Assembly: GCF_004366035.1 (NCBI RefSeq)
Contig: NZ_SOEE01000009.1
Coordinates: 62,001 to 126,000 of the forward strand
Source: Cytobacillus oceanisediminis
GTDB lineage: Bacteria > Bacillota > Bacilli > Bacillales > Cytobacillaceae
DNA: 64,000 nt
Direction of reading: 5' to 3'
Shown here: positions 16,264 to 23,877 of the stretch, in pieces
Layout: the number at the start of each line of letters is the position of its first letter
How positions within the stretch are numbered: position 1 is the stretch's first letter
The notes under the pieces: generated by a model
Databases searched by the model: none
Told to the model about the DNA's origin: nothing
The model's input: only the letters and a program-made list of their open reading frames with translations
Position numbers and translations under genes: made by a program

Positions 16264-17217
16264 TTAATCAAATGCTTCATATTCTGCTTTAAGGTTATTG
16301 ATGATTGTCTGAACAGGCAGGATTTCTTTAATTTCATGGACTCTTGCCCCCGCAAATACGAGACCATTCTCGCAGTCCCCATCCATGGAAGTTATCAGGG
16401 AATCCATTGTACAAAAGCGGTAAGAGCAGTTTTTCAGGCAATCGATACAGTTCTTTATTTTCACCTTTTTATTGTCTGATATCTGCTCTGTAAAGTGGTT
16501 CTTAATGGCACGGCCTTCCAGCCCTACGGTGGTTTTCACCATAACGATATCTTCCTGTTTGGCATGGACATACTTATCTTTAAAGGATAATGGTGCATCA
16601 CATTCGTGGCTGGCTACAAATCTTGTTCCCATCTGAACACCCGAAGCACCGATGCGAATGGCATGAGCGATATCTCTTCCTGTCATGATTCCTCCAGCAG
16701 CAATGACTGGAATCTTAACTGCTTCCACGACTTCCTGTAAAATATCGAATAGCGGTCTTTCGGTCCCTAAATGTCCTCCCGCTTCATTGCCCTCTACAAC
16801 CACGGCAGAAGCACCAAGCCGTTCTGACATTTTGGCCAGCCTGGCAGATGACACAATCGAGATGACCGGTATTCCAGATTCTTTACCCCAGCTGTACATA
16901 TCTCTTGATATTCCAGCACCTGAAATAATAAAATCAACCTTTTCCTCAATGGCTGCTTTCATTTTTTCAGCAAAATCATTCATGGCAAAAAGAACATTCA
17001 CCCCAATATAGCCCTCACCCTTGATAGATGCTTTAGCCTTTCTTATATGAAACCTTAAATCTTCGATGTTAATCCCTGTTCCAGAAATAGTCCCAATCCC
17101 CCCGGCATTCGCAACAGCTGACGACAGACCACTTAAAGAAATACCTACGCCCATACCACCTTGCATGATTGGAAATCTAGGCTTCATATGCCCAATTCTT
17201 AATTGCGGAAATCTCAA
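16264..17217 (-). CDS. Nitronate monooxygenase-family flavoprotein (NMO/FabK-like)
   Basis: The enzyme is a 317-residue TIM-barrel FMN protein. PIMQGGMGVGIS at the N-terminus, GEGYIGVNVL, SGAGIS, and the phosphate-binding VIAAGGIMTGRDI and GASGVQMGTRF blocks are family signatures. EAGGH supplies the catalytic His position of nitronate monooxygenases. The start is taken at TTG 17217, 7 nt after GGGG, because homologues usually begin at RxPxLxIG; an ATG at 17235 is possible. A C-terminal Cys cluster (CIDCLKNCSYRFC) is notable and may hold a metal. Role: oxidation of alkyl nitronates or a related flavin reaction. Confidence 0.85.
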   Translation of the reverse strand: MRFPQLRIGHMKPRFPIMQGGMGVGISLSGLSSAVANAGGIGTISGTGINIEDLRFHIRKAKASIKGEGYIGVNVLFAMNDFAEKMKAAIEEKVDFIISGAGISRDMYSWGKESGIPVISIVSSARLAKMSERLGASAVVVEGNEAGGHLGTERPLFDILQEVVEAVKIPVIAAGGIMTGRDIAHAIRIGASGVQMGTRFVASHECDAPLSFKDKYVHAKQEDIVMVKTTVGLEGRAIKNHFTEQISDNKKVKIKNCIDCLKNCSYRFCTMDSLITSMDGDCENGLVFAGARVHEIKEILPVQTIINNLKAEYEAFD

Positions 17218-17407
17218 AAGAATACCCCATTTCATCGTCGAATTAATTCTTCTCCATTATTATTCGAATGGGGTTAATTGAATAGTGATAAATATAATAC
17301 CTGATACTAAAATCAGGTGGTAATTTAGCGATCGTCACACAATGTTCAAGAAAAAATCAAAGATGAAGGCCTAATTCTTTTTATCGTGTCCGATATACCG
17401 GAATTCG

Positions 17408-17617
17408 TCACTGCTCATCCTTTTCTTTTGCAGTTACTATACTATAAGAAATATTGAGTTTATCCCAAATCCAAGCATGGAAGATTTCGTCTAATTCTTT
17501 TTCTAAGGCCTTATCATCCATATTCTCGTCAATGTCTAATTTTTCAAAAGTAAATGTCTCTGTCGCCTCAGCATCATACTTGGCACTGCTAAATGAGAAA
17601 GTAACTGTTCTGCCCAT
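17408..17617 (-). CDS. Small acidic hypothetical protein
   Basis: The 69-residue soluble protein is preceded by GGGGG with 7 nt spacing. It has a beta-strand start (RTVTFSFSSAKYDAEATETF) and an acidic helix containing EKELDEIFHAWIWDKL. Small proteins of this shape occur in phages and Bacillus chromosomes without known function. Confidence 0.6.
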   Translation of the reverse strand: MGRTVTFSFSSAKYDAEATETFTFEKLDIDENMDDKALEKELDEIFHAWIWDKLNISYSIVTAKEKDEQ

Positions 17618-17683
17618 CGTTTTTCCCCCTATATTAAATCAGCAAGTATTCGTCTTATCAGGACTTACTCGCAGGAAAAGCTC

Positions 17684-17893
17684 TTAGCTGCCTTTTTGAA
17701 GATGCAATAGGTAAGCTAATACAAAAAAAGTAATGATGAAAAATACTTTATTTATAGAAATTTGCTCTACTAGATGGGTGTGCGTTGAACGATCCGATGA
17801 AAAGATAGACCACCAACTTGGTTCGGGAAATAGAAAAGATACTATAACCCAGGTGCAAAAGAAAAATAAGACTAGAAACCAATGGAATTTCAT
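17684..17893 (-). CDS. Small two-TM membrane protein
   Basis: The 69-residue protein follows GAGGGAG with 5 nt spacing. It has two hydrophobic segments (about 4-22 and 48-64) and a hydrophilic loop rich in Ser and His between them. No family is recognised. It lies 32 bp after the VOC-like gene and is probably co-transcribed with it. Confidence 0.6.
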   Translation of the reverse strand: MKFHWFLVLFFFCTWVIVSFLFPEPSWWSIFSSDRSTHTHLVEQISINKVFFIITFFVLAYLLHLQKGS

Positions 17894-17925
17894 AAGTTCT
17901 CCCTCTTACACAGTTAATCCAAAAA

Positions 17926-18525
17926 CTAATTCAAAATCCTTACACCATTAGGATCCACTAATGGTTTTGATGAGAAATCCTTTATAACAGCTTCCCTGAT
18001 TGTAACTGTCTCACCAATTACTGATTTAATTGAGCTAACGGGCATTCCAAACAAAATGGAAAGGTCATCTTCTAACCCGTTTTTCTTTGATTCTAATTTT
18101 AATTCTTCTATTTTTATATTATCAGTCATCGAATCTACTATATCTTTGTTTGTTTGAAGTTCTATCCTAAAAGAATAAGGGGTTGTAATAAACGTTCTTC
18201 GTTCCCCCCTATCAACATTCCAATTCATATTAACGGCATTTTGACATATAAGCTTTTGTTCTTTTTCATTTACCAAAAAGCCTATATGGTCAAATATACT
18301 CTTTTTTCCATATCCAAAAGTGACATTTATGCTCCCTTTTCTTGCTTCAATTATCCGAAAAAGGATATCTTTTTCCCTAAAGTCATCCCATACTAAGGGA
18401 GGATCAAAGCTTTGGAAATCCCCCTGGTATTTACCGATACGCTGAAAAACACGAAAGCCGTTATTTACGTAAAACCTTTCTGTTTCTTCCACATGCGGGG
18501 TCCAAAAATGATAATGAAAAAGCAC
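17926..18525 (-). CDS. Glyoxalase-like (VOC superfamily) protein
   Basis: The protein has 199 residues from GTG 18525, which follows GAGGG by 8 nt; upstream ATG codons lack a site. The start LFHYHFWTPHVEETERFYVN and following FRVFQRIG resemble the first VOC module (His metal ligand, ExxxxFY). HIGFLVNEKEQ (about residue 95) resembles the second. The C-terminal 50 residues are an extra extension. The reaction is unknown and the assignment is structural by motif only. Confidence 0.65.
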   Translation of the reverse strand: MLFHYHFWTPHVEETERFYVNNGFRVFQRIGKYQGDFQSFDPPLVWDDFREKDILFRIIEARKGSINVTFGYGKKSIFDHIGFLVNEKEQKLICQNAVNMNWNVDRGERRTFITTPYSFRIELQTNKDIVDSMTDNIKIEELKLESKKNGLEDDLSILFGMPVSSIKSVIGETVTIREAVIKDFSSKPLVDPNGVRILN

Positions 18526-18629
18526 AGACAACACCCTCTTTAATAAGCTCATTAAATACATATTCAATACAAAAGTAATTTCCCCTTTATAGGCAATTCC
18601 TGACTTTTTATGAGGTGCTGATACTATAA

Positions 18630-19160
18630 ATGGATATTTTAATTCGGAAAGAACTCCCTGCAGACTACCATTCCTCGGAAGAAATGATCAAAAAAGCTTT
18701 TTTAAATGAGGAATACAGCGGCAAGACAGAACATTTCCTTGTTAAAAGAATCAGTAATTCAGACTCATTTATTCCGGAGCTTTCTTTAGTAGCGTTAACT
18801 CAGGCAAAGGGGGTTGCGGGTGTTATACTTCTATCTAAAATTACCATAGGCGATGGTGGGAAAGATGCAGATTCTCTGGCACTTGCCCCCGTTTCTGTTG
18901 CTCCCGGTTATCAAGGAAAAGGCATCTGCAGACAATTGATTCGTACTACACTTAACAAGGCAAAAATGGCCGGATTTCAATCCGTAATCGTTCTGGGCCA
19001 AACAGTTTACTATCCAAAGTTCGGCATTAAGCCAGCCTTTGGAATATCCAGGCCCCGTTTGAAGTGCCTGACGAAGTGTTCATGGCTCTGGAATTAACGG
19101 AGAATGCTCTTAAAAAATGCTGCCTGTGCTTTCCATTATTCAAAAGCTTTTCCAGAATAA
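18630..19160 (+). pseudogene. YhbS-like GNAT N-acetyltransferase broken by two frameshifts
   Basis: The first 139 codons read a YhbS-type acetyltransferase (APVSVAPGYQGKGIC is the acetyl-CoA motif, then VIVLGQTVYYPKFGIKPAF). At about 19047 the frame must change to continue with PFEVPDEVFMALELTENAL. At about 19115, in a run of six A, it must change again to give HYSKAFPE and a TAA at 19158-19160, the normal end of this family. The intact frame ends prematurely at 19097 with an unrelated tail. Loss of the last strand probably inactivates it, unless the shifts are base-calling errors. Confidence 0.85.
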
Positions 19161-19171
19161 GAGCTGGATAA

Positions 19172-19216
19172 AAAAAGAGCTGCCGATCAGCATGCTTGAT
19201 CTTCAGCTCTTTTACC
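19172..19216. terminator. Bidirectional terminator
   Basis: AAAAGAGCTG and CAGCTCTTTT with an inner GATCA/TTGATC stem, flanked by A and T tracts. It serves the acetyltransferase pseudogene and the convergent VOC gene. Confidence 0.85.
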
Positions 19217-19238
19217 TATTTGTTTACAAATTATGGAC

Positions 19239-19661
19239 TTATTCTGTAAGTTCCCAAGCAGGATTCCAAACCACTTCCCACAGGTGCCCATCTGGATCTT
19301 GGAAGTATCCAGAATACCCACCCCAAAAGGTTTCGTGAGCTTGAACCGTAATAACTGCACCTGCACTCTCTGCCTGTTTCATTATCATATCTACCTCTGC
19401 TTTACTCCCAACATTATGCCCAATCGTAAATTCCGTTGGACTTTTTCCTGTCTGCTTCATGCTTGTGTCATGAGCGATATCTTTGCGATTCCAAAGTGCC
19501 AGTTTTAATCCTGATTGCAGATCAAAGAACGCAACAGCACCATGCTCGAATTCTCTTCCTATTATGCCCTGTGTCGGGAGCCCAAGACCATTCTGATAAA
19601 AATGCAAGGACCTTACCAAATCATCTACACCTAATGTGATAACTGAAATTCGCGGTTTCAT
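19239..19661 (-). CDS. VOC-family (glyoxalase-like) protein
   Basis: The 140-residue protein starts at an ATG after GGGAGGTC. Motifs are VITLGVDDLVRSLHFYQNGL at the N-terminus, FEHGAVAFFDLQSGLKLALW in the first module and YFQDPDGHLWEVVWNPAW at the end. The last is the classic metal-ligand Glu strand of the VOC fold. Substrate unknown. It sits alone between a terminator and the sigma/anti-sigma-like pair. Confidence 0.88.
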   Translation of the reverse strand: MKPRISVITLGVDDLVRSLHFYQNGLGLPTQGIIGREFEHGAVAFFDLQSGLKLALWNRKDIAHDTSMKQTGKSPTEFTIGHNVGSKAEVDMIMKQAESAGAVITVQAHETFWGGYSGYFQDPDGHLWEVVWNPAWELTE

Positions 19662-19733
19662 ATAAGACCTCCCAATAAACTCGTATAAATAAAACTTTCA
19701 AACCTTTGCGAAGAAGACCATAATAAAGCATAA

Positions 19734-20756
19734 TCATTCATTTATATCATAAATCAATTGGTCGAATAACTCCCCATCCACATAAAGCAAAATAGCCCAT
19801 TCTCCCTTTTTAGGAATTTTAACAGATGATGGTGTATGCGCATCTGCCCCGTTGTTTGGACCATAAGCACGAATGGTCCATCCCATTCCATTCGTTAAAA
19901 TTTGATGGACAGTTTGCGATTCTTTATGAAATCCAACAATCGTCAGATCTGCATCTTCAACTCCCCAAAGATGCCACATCCACTTTTGGCCGTTTAGACT
20001 CGGCATGCCAGCGCCTATCACACCGGACTTGTTTTCATTTCCGATAATGCCCCTGTCACCGAACTCCACAGCTTTTCTCTCCCAATCAATAGTGTCAAAA
20101 TCACTCTCCTGAACAAAATCTGGTATGTCCTCTGGCAAAGTAATAGGGGCGTCTTTTGCTTTTTCAGCCACACTGACAACTACATCCCCATAGGCTTTGC
20201 CATCCAGATACACCTCATACTTCCACAGGCCTTCGTAAGGAACTGTGAATGTGGTTGTAAAACGCTGCAAACTTGGATATCCGGATGATGGTTCTGTTAT
20301 TTCTTGATGAGGCAAAACTTGTATTCTTTCACCAGTTTCTTTATGAAGGGCAGAAATAGAAAGTTCTTTTCCTTTATAAGTGTCAAAAGGCTCTGCGAAA
20401 CTAAAAATATAGCCATAAGGCGTTCCTGCTTTCAGATAAGGATCAGGTAATATGCTAAATTTTATATTTTGATTCACCTTATATTCATGCCGTATTTCCC
20501 ATTCATTATTCAAGCTGCCATTTATCTTTTCGGGATCGTGACTGACAAAAATCTCAGTTGAAACGAAGAAGGCCAAGAGACAGTAGGCAAAAGTGGAAAT
20601 AGCGAATATAACGAATTTATTGGGTTTGTTTGGCTTCACCCTTCTATCTGTATGGACAGCTTTTCTAATATTCATTTTTTGAAATTCCGTAAAGTGGTCA
20701 CCTTTGTGAGTGGTCGAGTCCATCACCCTTCGCAGCTGCTTAAGCTTGCTCTCCAT
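19734..20756 (-). CDS. Membrane-anchored partner of ECF sigma factor (anti-sigma-like)
   Basis: The 340-residue protein has a cytoplasmic N-terminus of about 46 residues containing LRRVMDSTTHKGDHFTEFQK. One membrane span follows (VIFAISTFAYCLLAFFVST, about 48-66), then a large extracellular beta-rich domain. The gene overlaps the sigma-factor gene by 17 bp. This is the layout of ECF sigma/anti-sigma pairs, although no zinc-binding HxxxCxxC anti-sigma motif is present. The extracellular part (WRKYEV-type Ig-like strands, WMWHLWG, GWTIRAYGP) resembles the DUF4871-type domains of Bacillus. It could sense an envelope ligand. Confidence 0.7.
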   Translation of the reverse strand: MESKLKQLRRVMDSTTHKGDHFTEFQKMNIRKAVHTDRRVKPNKPNKFVIFAISTFAYCLLAFFVSTEIFVSHDPEKINGSLNNEWEIRHEYKVNQNIKFSILPDPYLKAGTPYGYIFSFAEPFDTYKGKELSISALHKETGERIQVLPHQEITEPSSGYPSLQRFTTTFTVPYEGLWKYEVYLDGKAYGDVVVSVAEKAKDAPITLPEDIPDFVQESDFDTIDWERKAVEFGDRGIIGNENKSGVIGAGMPSLNGQKWMWHLWGVEDADLTIVGFHKESQTVHQILTNGMGWTIRAYGPNNGADAHTPSSVKIPKKGEWAILLYVDGELFDQLIYDINE

Positions 20757-21294
20757 TATATCCCCGCCTCTCCATCATTTTTTTCAGCTTCATCCTGCCT
20801 CTGCTCAATCTCGTTTTAATCGTATTGTGGTTCACGCCTAATATTCCTTGGATCTCCTCAATTGAGCATTCTTCATAGTAATAAAGCGTAATGACTTCCC
20901 GGTATTTCACAGGCAAAGACAATACACAAAAGGAAAGAAATTCTTCCTCGCTGCGCTTCAGCAGATCCTTTTCCGGTGACATTTCCTTAGATGAAAAAAG
21001 AGCAAACATCCTTGAATTCATCACCACTTTTCGAAACGCATAACTCTTCAAGACATCCTTTGATTTATTAATAGCCAATCGATAAATCCATGATTTAAAG
21101 GAGATCACTTCATCGATTTTGTCATAATTTTTGTAGCACGCGATGAATACATCCTGAACAATATCTTCCGCCAGCTTCCAGTCCTTTACATAGTTATAAG
21201 CCATCTTTGTGAGCCGTTCACCATACTCATCCATAATAAACTCCAGCCAAGCATCGCGATTTGCTAATGGGCTTTCATCCCTGACCTTTCTCAC
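20740..21294 (-). CDS. ECF RNA polymerase sigma factor
   Basis: The 184-residue protein begins at GTG 21294, 7 nt after GGGTGG. Region 2 reads LAEDIVQDVFIACYKNYDKI (about 42-61) with the core-binding and -10 recognition helices. Region 4 reads CSIEEIQGILGVNHNTIKTR (about 143-162), the -35 recognition HTH. No regions 1 or 3 are present, as in ECF sigma factors. The promoter upstream (21328-21353) is a good ECF-type site, implying autoregulation. The overlapping downstream gene is the probable membrane regulator. Confidence 0.9.
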   Translation of the reverse strand: MRKVRDESPLANRDAWLEFIMDEYGERLTKMAYNYVKDWKLAEDIVQDVFIACYKNYDKIDEVISFKSWIYRLAINKSKDVLKSYAFRKVVMNSRMFALFSSKEMSPEKDLLKRSEEEFLSFCVLSLPVKYREVITLYYYEECSIEEIQGILGVNHNTIKTRLSRGRMKLKKMMERRGYNGEQA

Positions 21295-21327
21295 ACACTT
21301 CCCACCCCATTTTCACTTTAATGCTAA

Positions 21328-21353
21328 GACGAATGAGTTAGACATAGGTTTCA
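21328..21353 (-). promoter_or_regulatory. ECF-type autoregulatory promoter
   Basis: Minus strand TGAAAC (21353-21348), 16 bp, CGTC (21331-21328), 34 bp before the sigma gene start. This is the consensus -35/-10 of Bacillus ECF sigma factors of the SigW/X/M/V group. Confidence 0.75.
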
Positions 21354-21372
21354 TTTTTCAATGTCTTTTTAG

Positions 21373-21406
21373 AAAAAAGACACTTACCCTTTTTCGGATA
21401 AGTGCC
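21373..21406 (-). terminator. Terminator of Nudix gene
   Basis: Minus strand GGCACTTATCC-GAAAAA-GGGTAAGTGTC, an 11-bp stem, followed by TTTTTTC. Confidence 0.8.
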
Positions 21407-21514
21407 GGTTCCGTCCCTGATTATAAAAACAGCTTGCCATCAGAAAAGACCTCTGCCAAAACTGCATCTTCCACAAACCTGCCACCCTTGGCACAAATCT
21501 ATAGAGCCAATTCT

Positions 21515-21952
21515 CTATCCATTTGAAAGTAAATTGCATAAATTCTCAGGAACTAATCTTAATTTACCATCGGCAAAATCGCTAATGGGTTTCCATATCA
21601 ATTTGAATGCCGCCCCACTATCCTCCAGTCCAAGAAAGGAAGGTTTTTCATAAAAGACCTGATCTACAAACTCAGCATCAAATACAAAAACGATTTCGTG
21701 TCCCAGGTCACCGTTGTATGTAAAAATGTTTTCAAATGTTTCTAAGTATTTTATGTTCGTTATGCTCGCCCCTATTTCTTCAAGTACCTCTCTCTCCACG
21801 GCCTCGAAACTTTTTTCCCCATATTCAATTCCGCCGCCGATTGGACGATAAAAGTAATCCTGTTTCACCTCATCATAGCCTTCACAGACAAGGATTAAAT
21901 CTTCTTTCCGAAATACGCAAATAGCAATTGCCCGAATTTGTCCCGTCCTCAT
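21515..21952 (-). CDS. Nudix hydrolase
   Basis: The 145-residue enzyme carries the Nudix box: GGIEYGEKSFEAVEREVLEE, then IG (about residues 39-60), fitting GX5EX7REUXEEXGU. It opens with IRAIAICVFRKEDLILVCEG. Nudix enzymes hydrolyse nucleoside-diphosphate derivatives; the substrate cannot be predicted. Monocistronic, with its own terminator. Confidence 0.9.
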   Translation of the reverse strand: MRTGQIRAIAICVFRKEDLILVCEGYDEVKQDYFYRPIGGGIEYGEKSFEAVEREVLEEIGASITNIKYLETFENIFTYNGDLGHEIVFVFDAEFVDQVFYEKPSFLGLEDSGAAFKLIWKPISDFADGKLRLVPENLCNLLSNG

Positions 21953-22102
21953 CTAATACCTTCCTTTCATTCTTCAACTAACATCTCATTAAAAAGTAGC
22001 CGGTTTTTTCAATCCACCATGTTTGCCCAAGCTAATTTAAATTCTTAAATACAAGAAAAGTTCGTCATAAGATTATCAGTTCCTCCTTTAGCAGTTTTGT
22101 TC

Positions 22103-22132
22103 AAAAAGAAAAAGCCACCTGGATTGGCAGCT
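22103..22132 (-). terminator. Terminator of small membrane protein genes
   Basis: Minus strand AGCTGCC-AATCCA-GGTGGCT followed by TTTTCTTTTTG. Confidence 0.65.
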
Positions 22133-22139
22133 GCGCTTG

Positions 22140-22373
22140 TTATTCATTTTTCTTCATTGAAAACAAATAAGCAATTGCAATGAGAACTGCAATGATTGAA
22201 GTGATTACAGAATATCGGAATATAGTAAAAAAGAACTCAGGAAAAGGTGTTATAACACTTGAAGTCATACCATCGACGTCAGTTGTGCTTTCTATCCGCT
22301 TCATAAAGGCCACTAATAAGAAAAAGGGAACAATAAATGAATATATCCCTGTTTTCACTATTATTTTCTCCAT
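22140..22373 (-). CDS. Small two-TM membrane protein
   Basis: The ATG at 22373 follows AGGAGG by 6 nt, giving 77 residues; a longer frame from 22430 has no site. Hydrophobic segments lie near 8-24 and 46-70. Between them is a polar extracytoplasmic loop (RIESTTDVDGMTSSVITPF). It ends with a basic SMKKNE tail. Unknown function. It lies 77 bp after another small membrane gene on the same strand. Confidence 0.65.
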   Translation of the reverse strand: MEKIIVKTGIYSFIVPFFLLVAFMKRIESTTDVDGMTSSVITPFPEFFFTIFRYSVITSIIAVLIAIAYLFSMKKNE

Positions 22374-22450
22374 TAAATCCCTCCTAATTTTCCATGACTT
22401 ACTTTTCCAATTACAATTACCTGGAAGCAAGGAATCACTAGTTCATGAAA

Positions 22451-22624
22451 TTATTGAAATCCTCCTGAGTCTTTATTTTCTCCCATCAAAAAATTTGAGC
22501 TTTCTCCTGGTTTTGCATTAGGATTGGTTGGGATATGAGGATTATTATTGTTTTTCTTGCGTTTCCAATCAATAAATAAAGCAAATATTATAATTCCAGC
22601 AATAAAAATCACTAACCACCACAT
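22451..22624 (-). CDS. Small single-TM protein (57 residues)
   Basis: The minus strand reads from ATG 22624 (GGGGG, 9 nt spacing) to TAA at 22451. The N-terminal 18 residues are one membrane span (WWLVIFIAGIIIFALFI). A basic WKRKKNNNN stop-transfer follows, then a polar Asn/Pro/Gly-rich tail of about 30 residues ending GGFQ. The start context and span make it credible. It lies between two other small membrane protein genes on the same strand. Confidence 0.65.
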   Translation of the reverse strand: MWWLVIFIAGIIIFALFIDWKRKKNNNNPHIPTNPNAKPGESSNFLMGENKDSGGFQ

Positions 22625-22670
22625 AGGTTCAATCCCCCTGGTTAGAAAGGCAGCCTTTATTGATAAACTC

Positions 22671-22967
22671 TTATTTAGTTAAGAACAGATAAAGAAGCAG
22701 CGCAGTCATACTATTTGGCAGACCAATTAAAACGGAGCCGATGCTTGTTCTTTTTCGTTTCTGTCTTTCGTCAGGAGAATCAGGTGCTTTTAAGCCTGCC
22801 CTCATCCCGTGGGGGCCAAGTATTGAACCTGACATAAGAATAGACCTGGCTATAAATAATACACCAATTGCTCCTGTCACTAAGTAAGCCTTACTTAATT
22901 CCCCAAAACCAAATGATAATAAAACACCAGTTATTGACAAAACTATTCCGATAATTAGATGCTTCAA
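22671..22967 (-). CDS. DUF5316-type membrane protein
   Basis: The chosen start TTG 22967 lies 7 nt after AGGAGG (GTG and TTG just upstream are too close). The product has 98 residues with hydrophobic segments near 4-20, 29-47 and 78-96. A charged DSPDERQKRKR loop precedes the last span. Length, topology and the PDERxKR loop recall DUF5316 proteins of Bacillus. Function unknown. Confidence 0.65.
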   Translation of the reverse strand: MKHLIIGIVLSITGVLLSFGFGELSKAYLVTGAIGVLFIARSILMSGSILGPHGMRAGLKAPDSPDERQKRKRTSIGSVLIGLPNSMTALLLYLFLTK

Positions 22968-23111
22968 CACCAAACCTCCTTTTTACTAACTATACGATTG
23001 AAGCGTTAAATTGTTTCAATTTTAATTTTATTCAGTTTTTTAAACTTATGACTTCATATACAGTTGCGAAATGATAAAACCTATGTAACAAACCAGCTTC
23101 GACTCCCTCTG

Positions 23112-23143
23112 AAAAAAAACTTGATCCATAATTGATCAAGTTT
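23112..23143 (-). terminator. Terminator of Cys/His-rich protein gene
   Basis: Minus strand AACTTGATC-AATTATG-GATCAAGTT followed by TTTTTTT. Confidence 0.85.
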
Positions 23144-23174
23144 ATGTCAAAACTCACACCTGCACGATGATGGC

Positions 23175-23657
23175 TCAACATTTTATTGGCTTTTTCCAGC
23201 ATACTACGCGACAGTCATCTTTGCATGGTATTTTATCCTTGTGCCACACAATTTTGCGTCCATCGTTACAGCATTTTTCTTCCTTACGCCAAACTATTCG
23301 GTAGCCATTTTTACAGTGTTCATTATGCTTATGCTGGCAAATGGTTTTGCAGTGCTTCTCGAAACATTCTTTCTTTTTGCAGCGGCAATCATGATGGCAA
23401 GTATGATGTTTACACTTGTCATATCTGCATCTACAATCATGATGGCAAGCGTGATGATTGCATCTGTCCTGTTTATTTCTGCAATCATAATGGCAATCGT
23501 GGGGTTTGCACTTTTCCTGTCTACATCGATCATACTGGTAACTATGATGATTGTACTGGTCCTGCATATATCCATCATGATGATAGTAGTCATTTTGATT
23601 ATATCTATAACCACTATGATAAATTGTTCTTCCTTCAGAATGCCAGGATGAACTCAA
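23175..23657 (-). CDS. Cys/His-rich tandem-repeat protein (putative metal-binding or coat-like)
   Basis: The 160-residue protein starts at TTG 23657, 7 nt after GGAGTG. It contains 22 Cys and 21 His. Residues 49-96 are three 16-residue repeats of the form [KR]CxxHxCHxDCR: KCKPHDCHYDCRNKQD, RCNHHACHHDCRCRYD and KCKHHTCHHDCRCKKK. A second repeat family fills the C-terminus: NGYRIVWRKEEKCC at 117-130, DGRKIVWHKDKIPC at 132-145, DCRVVCWKKPIKC at 148-160. The N-terminal 45 residues are Tyr/His/Asn-rich. No signal peptide. Spore-coat proteins and metal-sequestering proteins share such composition; neither role is proven. Strong terminator follows. Confidence 0.75.
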   Translation of the reverse strand: MSSSWHSEGRTIYHSGYRYNQNDYYHHDGYMQDQYNHHSYQYDRCRQEKCKPHDCHYDCRNKQDRCNHHACHHDCRCRYDKCKHHTCHHDCRCKKKECFEKHCKTICQHKHNEHCKNGYRIVWRKEEKCCNDGRKIVWHKDKIPCKDDCRVVCWKKPIKC

Positions 23658-23786
23658 CGTAATCCACTCCTTTCTTGATAGATTACTATATCTTTATTCA
23701 AATTTTTTTTTGTTGCTTGTGTAATTATCTTTTAAACAATTTATTATTTTCACCATCTATACAAATCTGCCCCGTCTGCCGAGGAA

Positions 23787-23827
23787 GAAAAAAGAGCTGC
23801 CATCCCTACTGATCTGCAACTCTTTCA
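23787..23827. terminator. Terminator of LprI-like lipoprotein gene
   Basis: AAAGAG(C)TGC and GCA(A)CTCTTT pair across a 17-nt loop; an A tract on the plus side gives T residues on the minus strand. Confidence 0.55.
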
Positions 23828-23877
23828 CAATTAAGTACAGAGGAGATTGGAAGCAACCTGCTCGTTAGTGCCAAAAG

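Noticed and set aside
17336..17420. Plus-strand stretch reading VQEKIKDEGLILFIVSDIPE
   Set aside because: It looks protein-like but has no start, no upstream frame and runs into the minus-strand gene at 17408; too short to support a feature.
23186..23662. Long plus-strand open frames opposite the Cys/His-rich gene
   Set aside because: They are hydrophobic mirror readings of a repetitive His/Cys/Asp coding region, with no ribosome binding site; the minus-strand reading has an RBS, regular 16-residue repeats and a terminator.
23660..23700. SigK-type promoter for the Cys/His-rich gene
   Set aside because: GATATAGTA resembles the -10 but the AC -35 would be 19 bp away, outside the usual 16-17; not reported as a feature.
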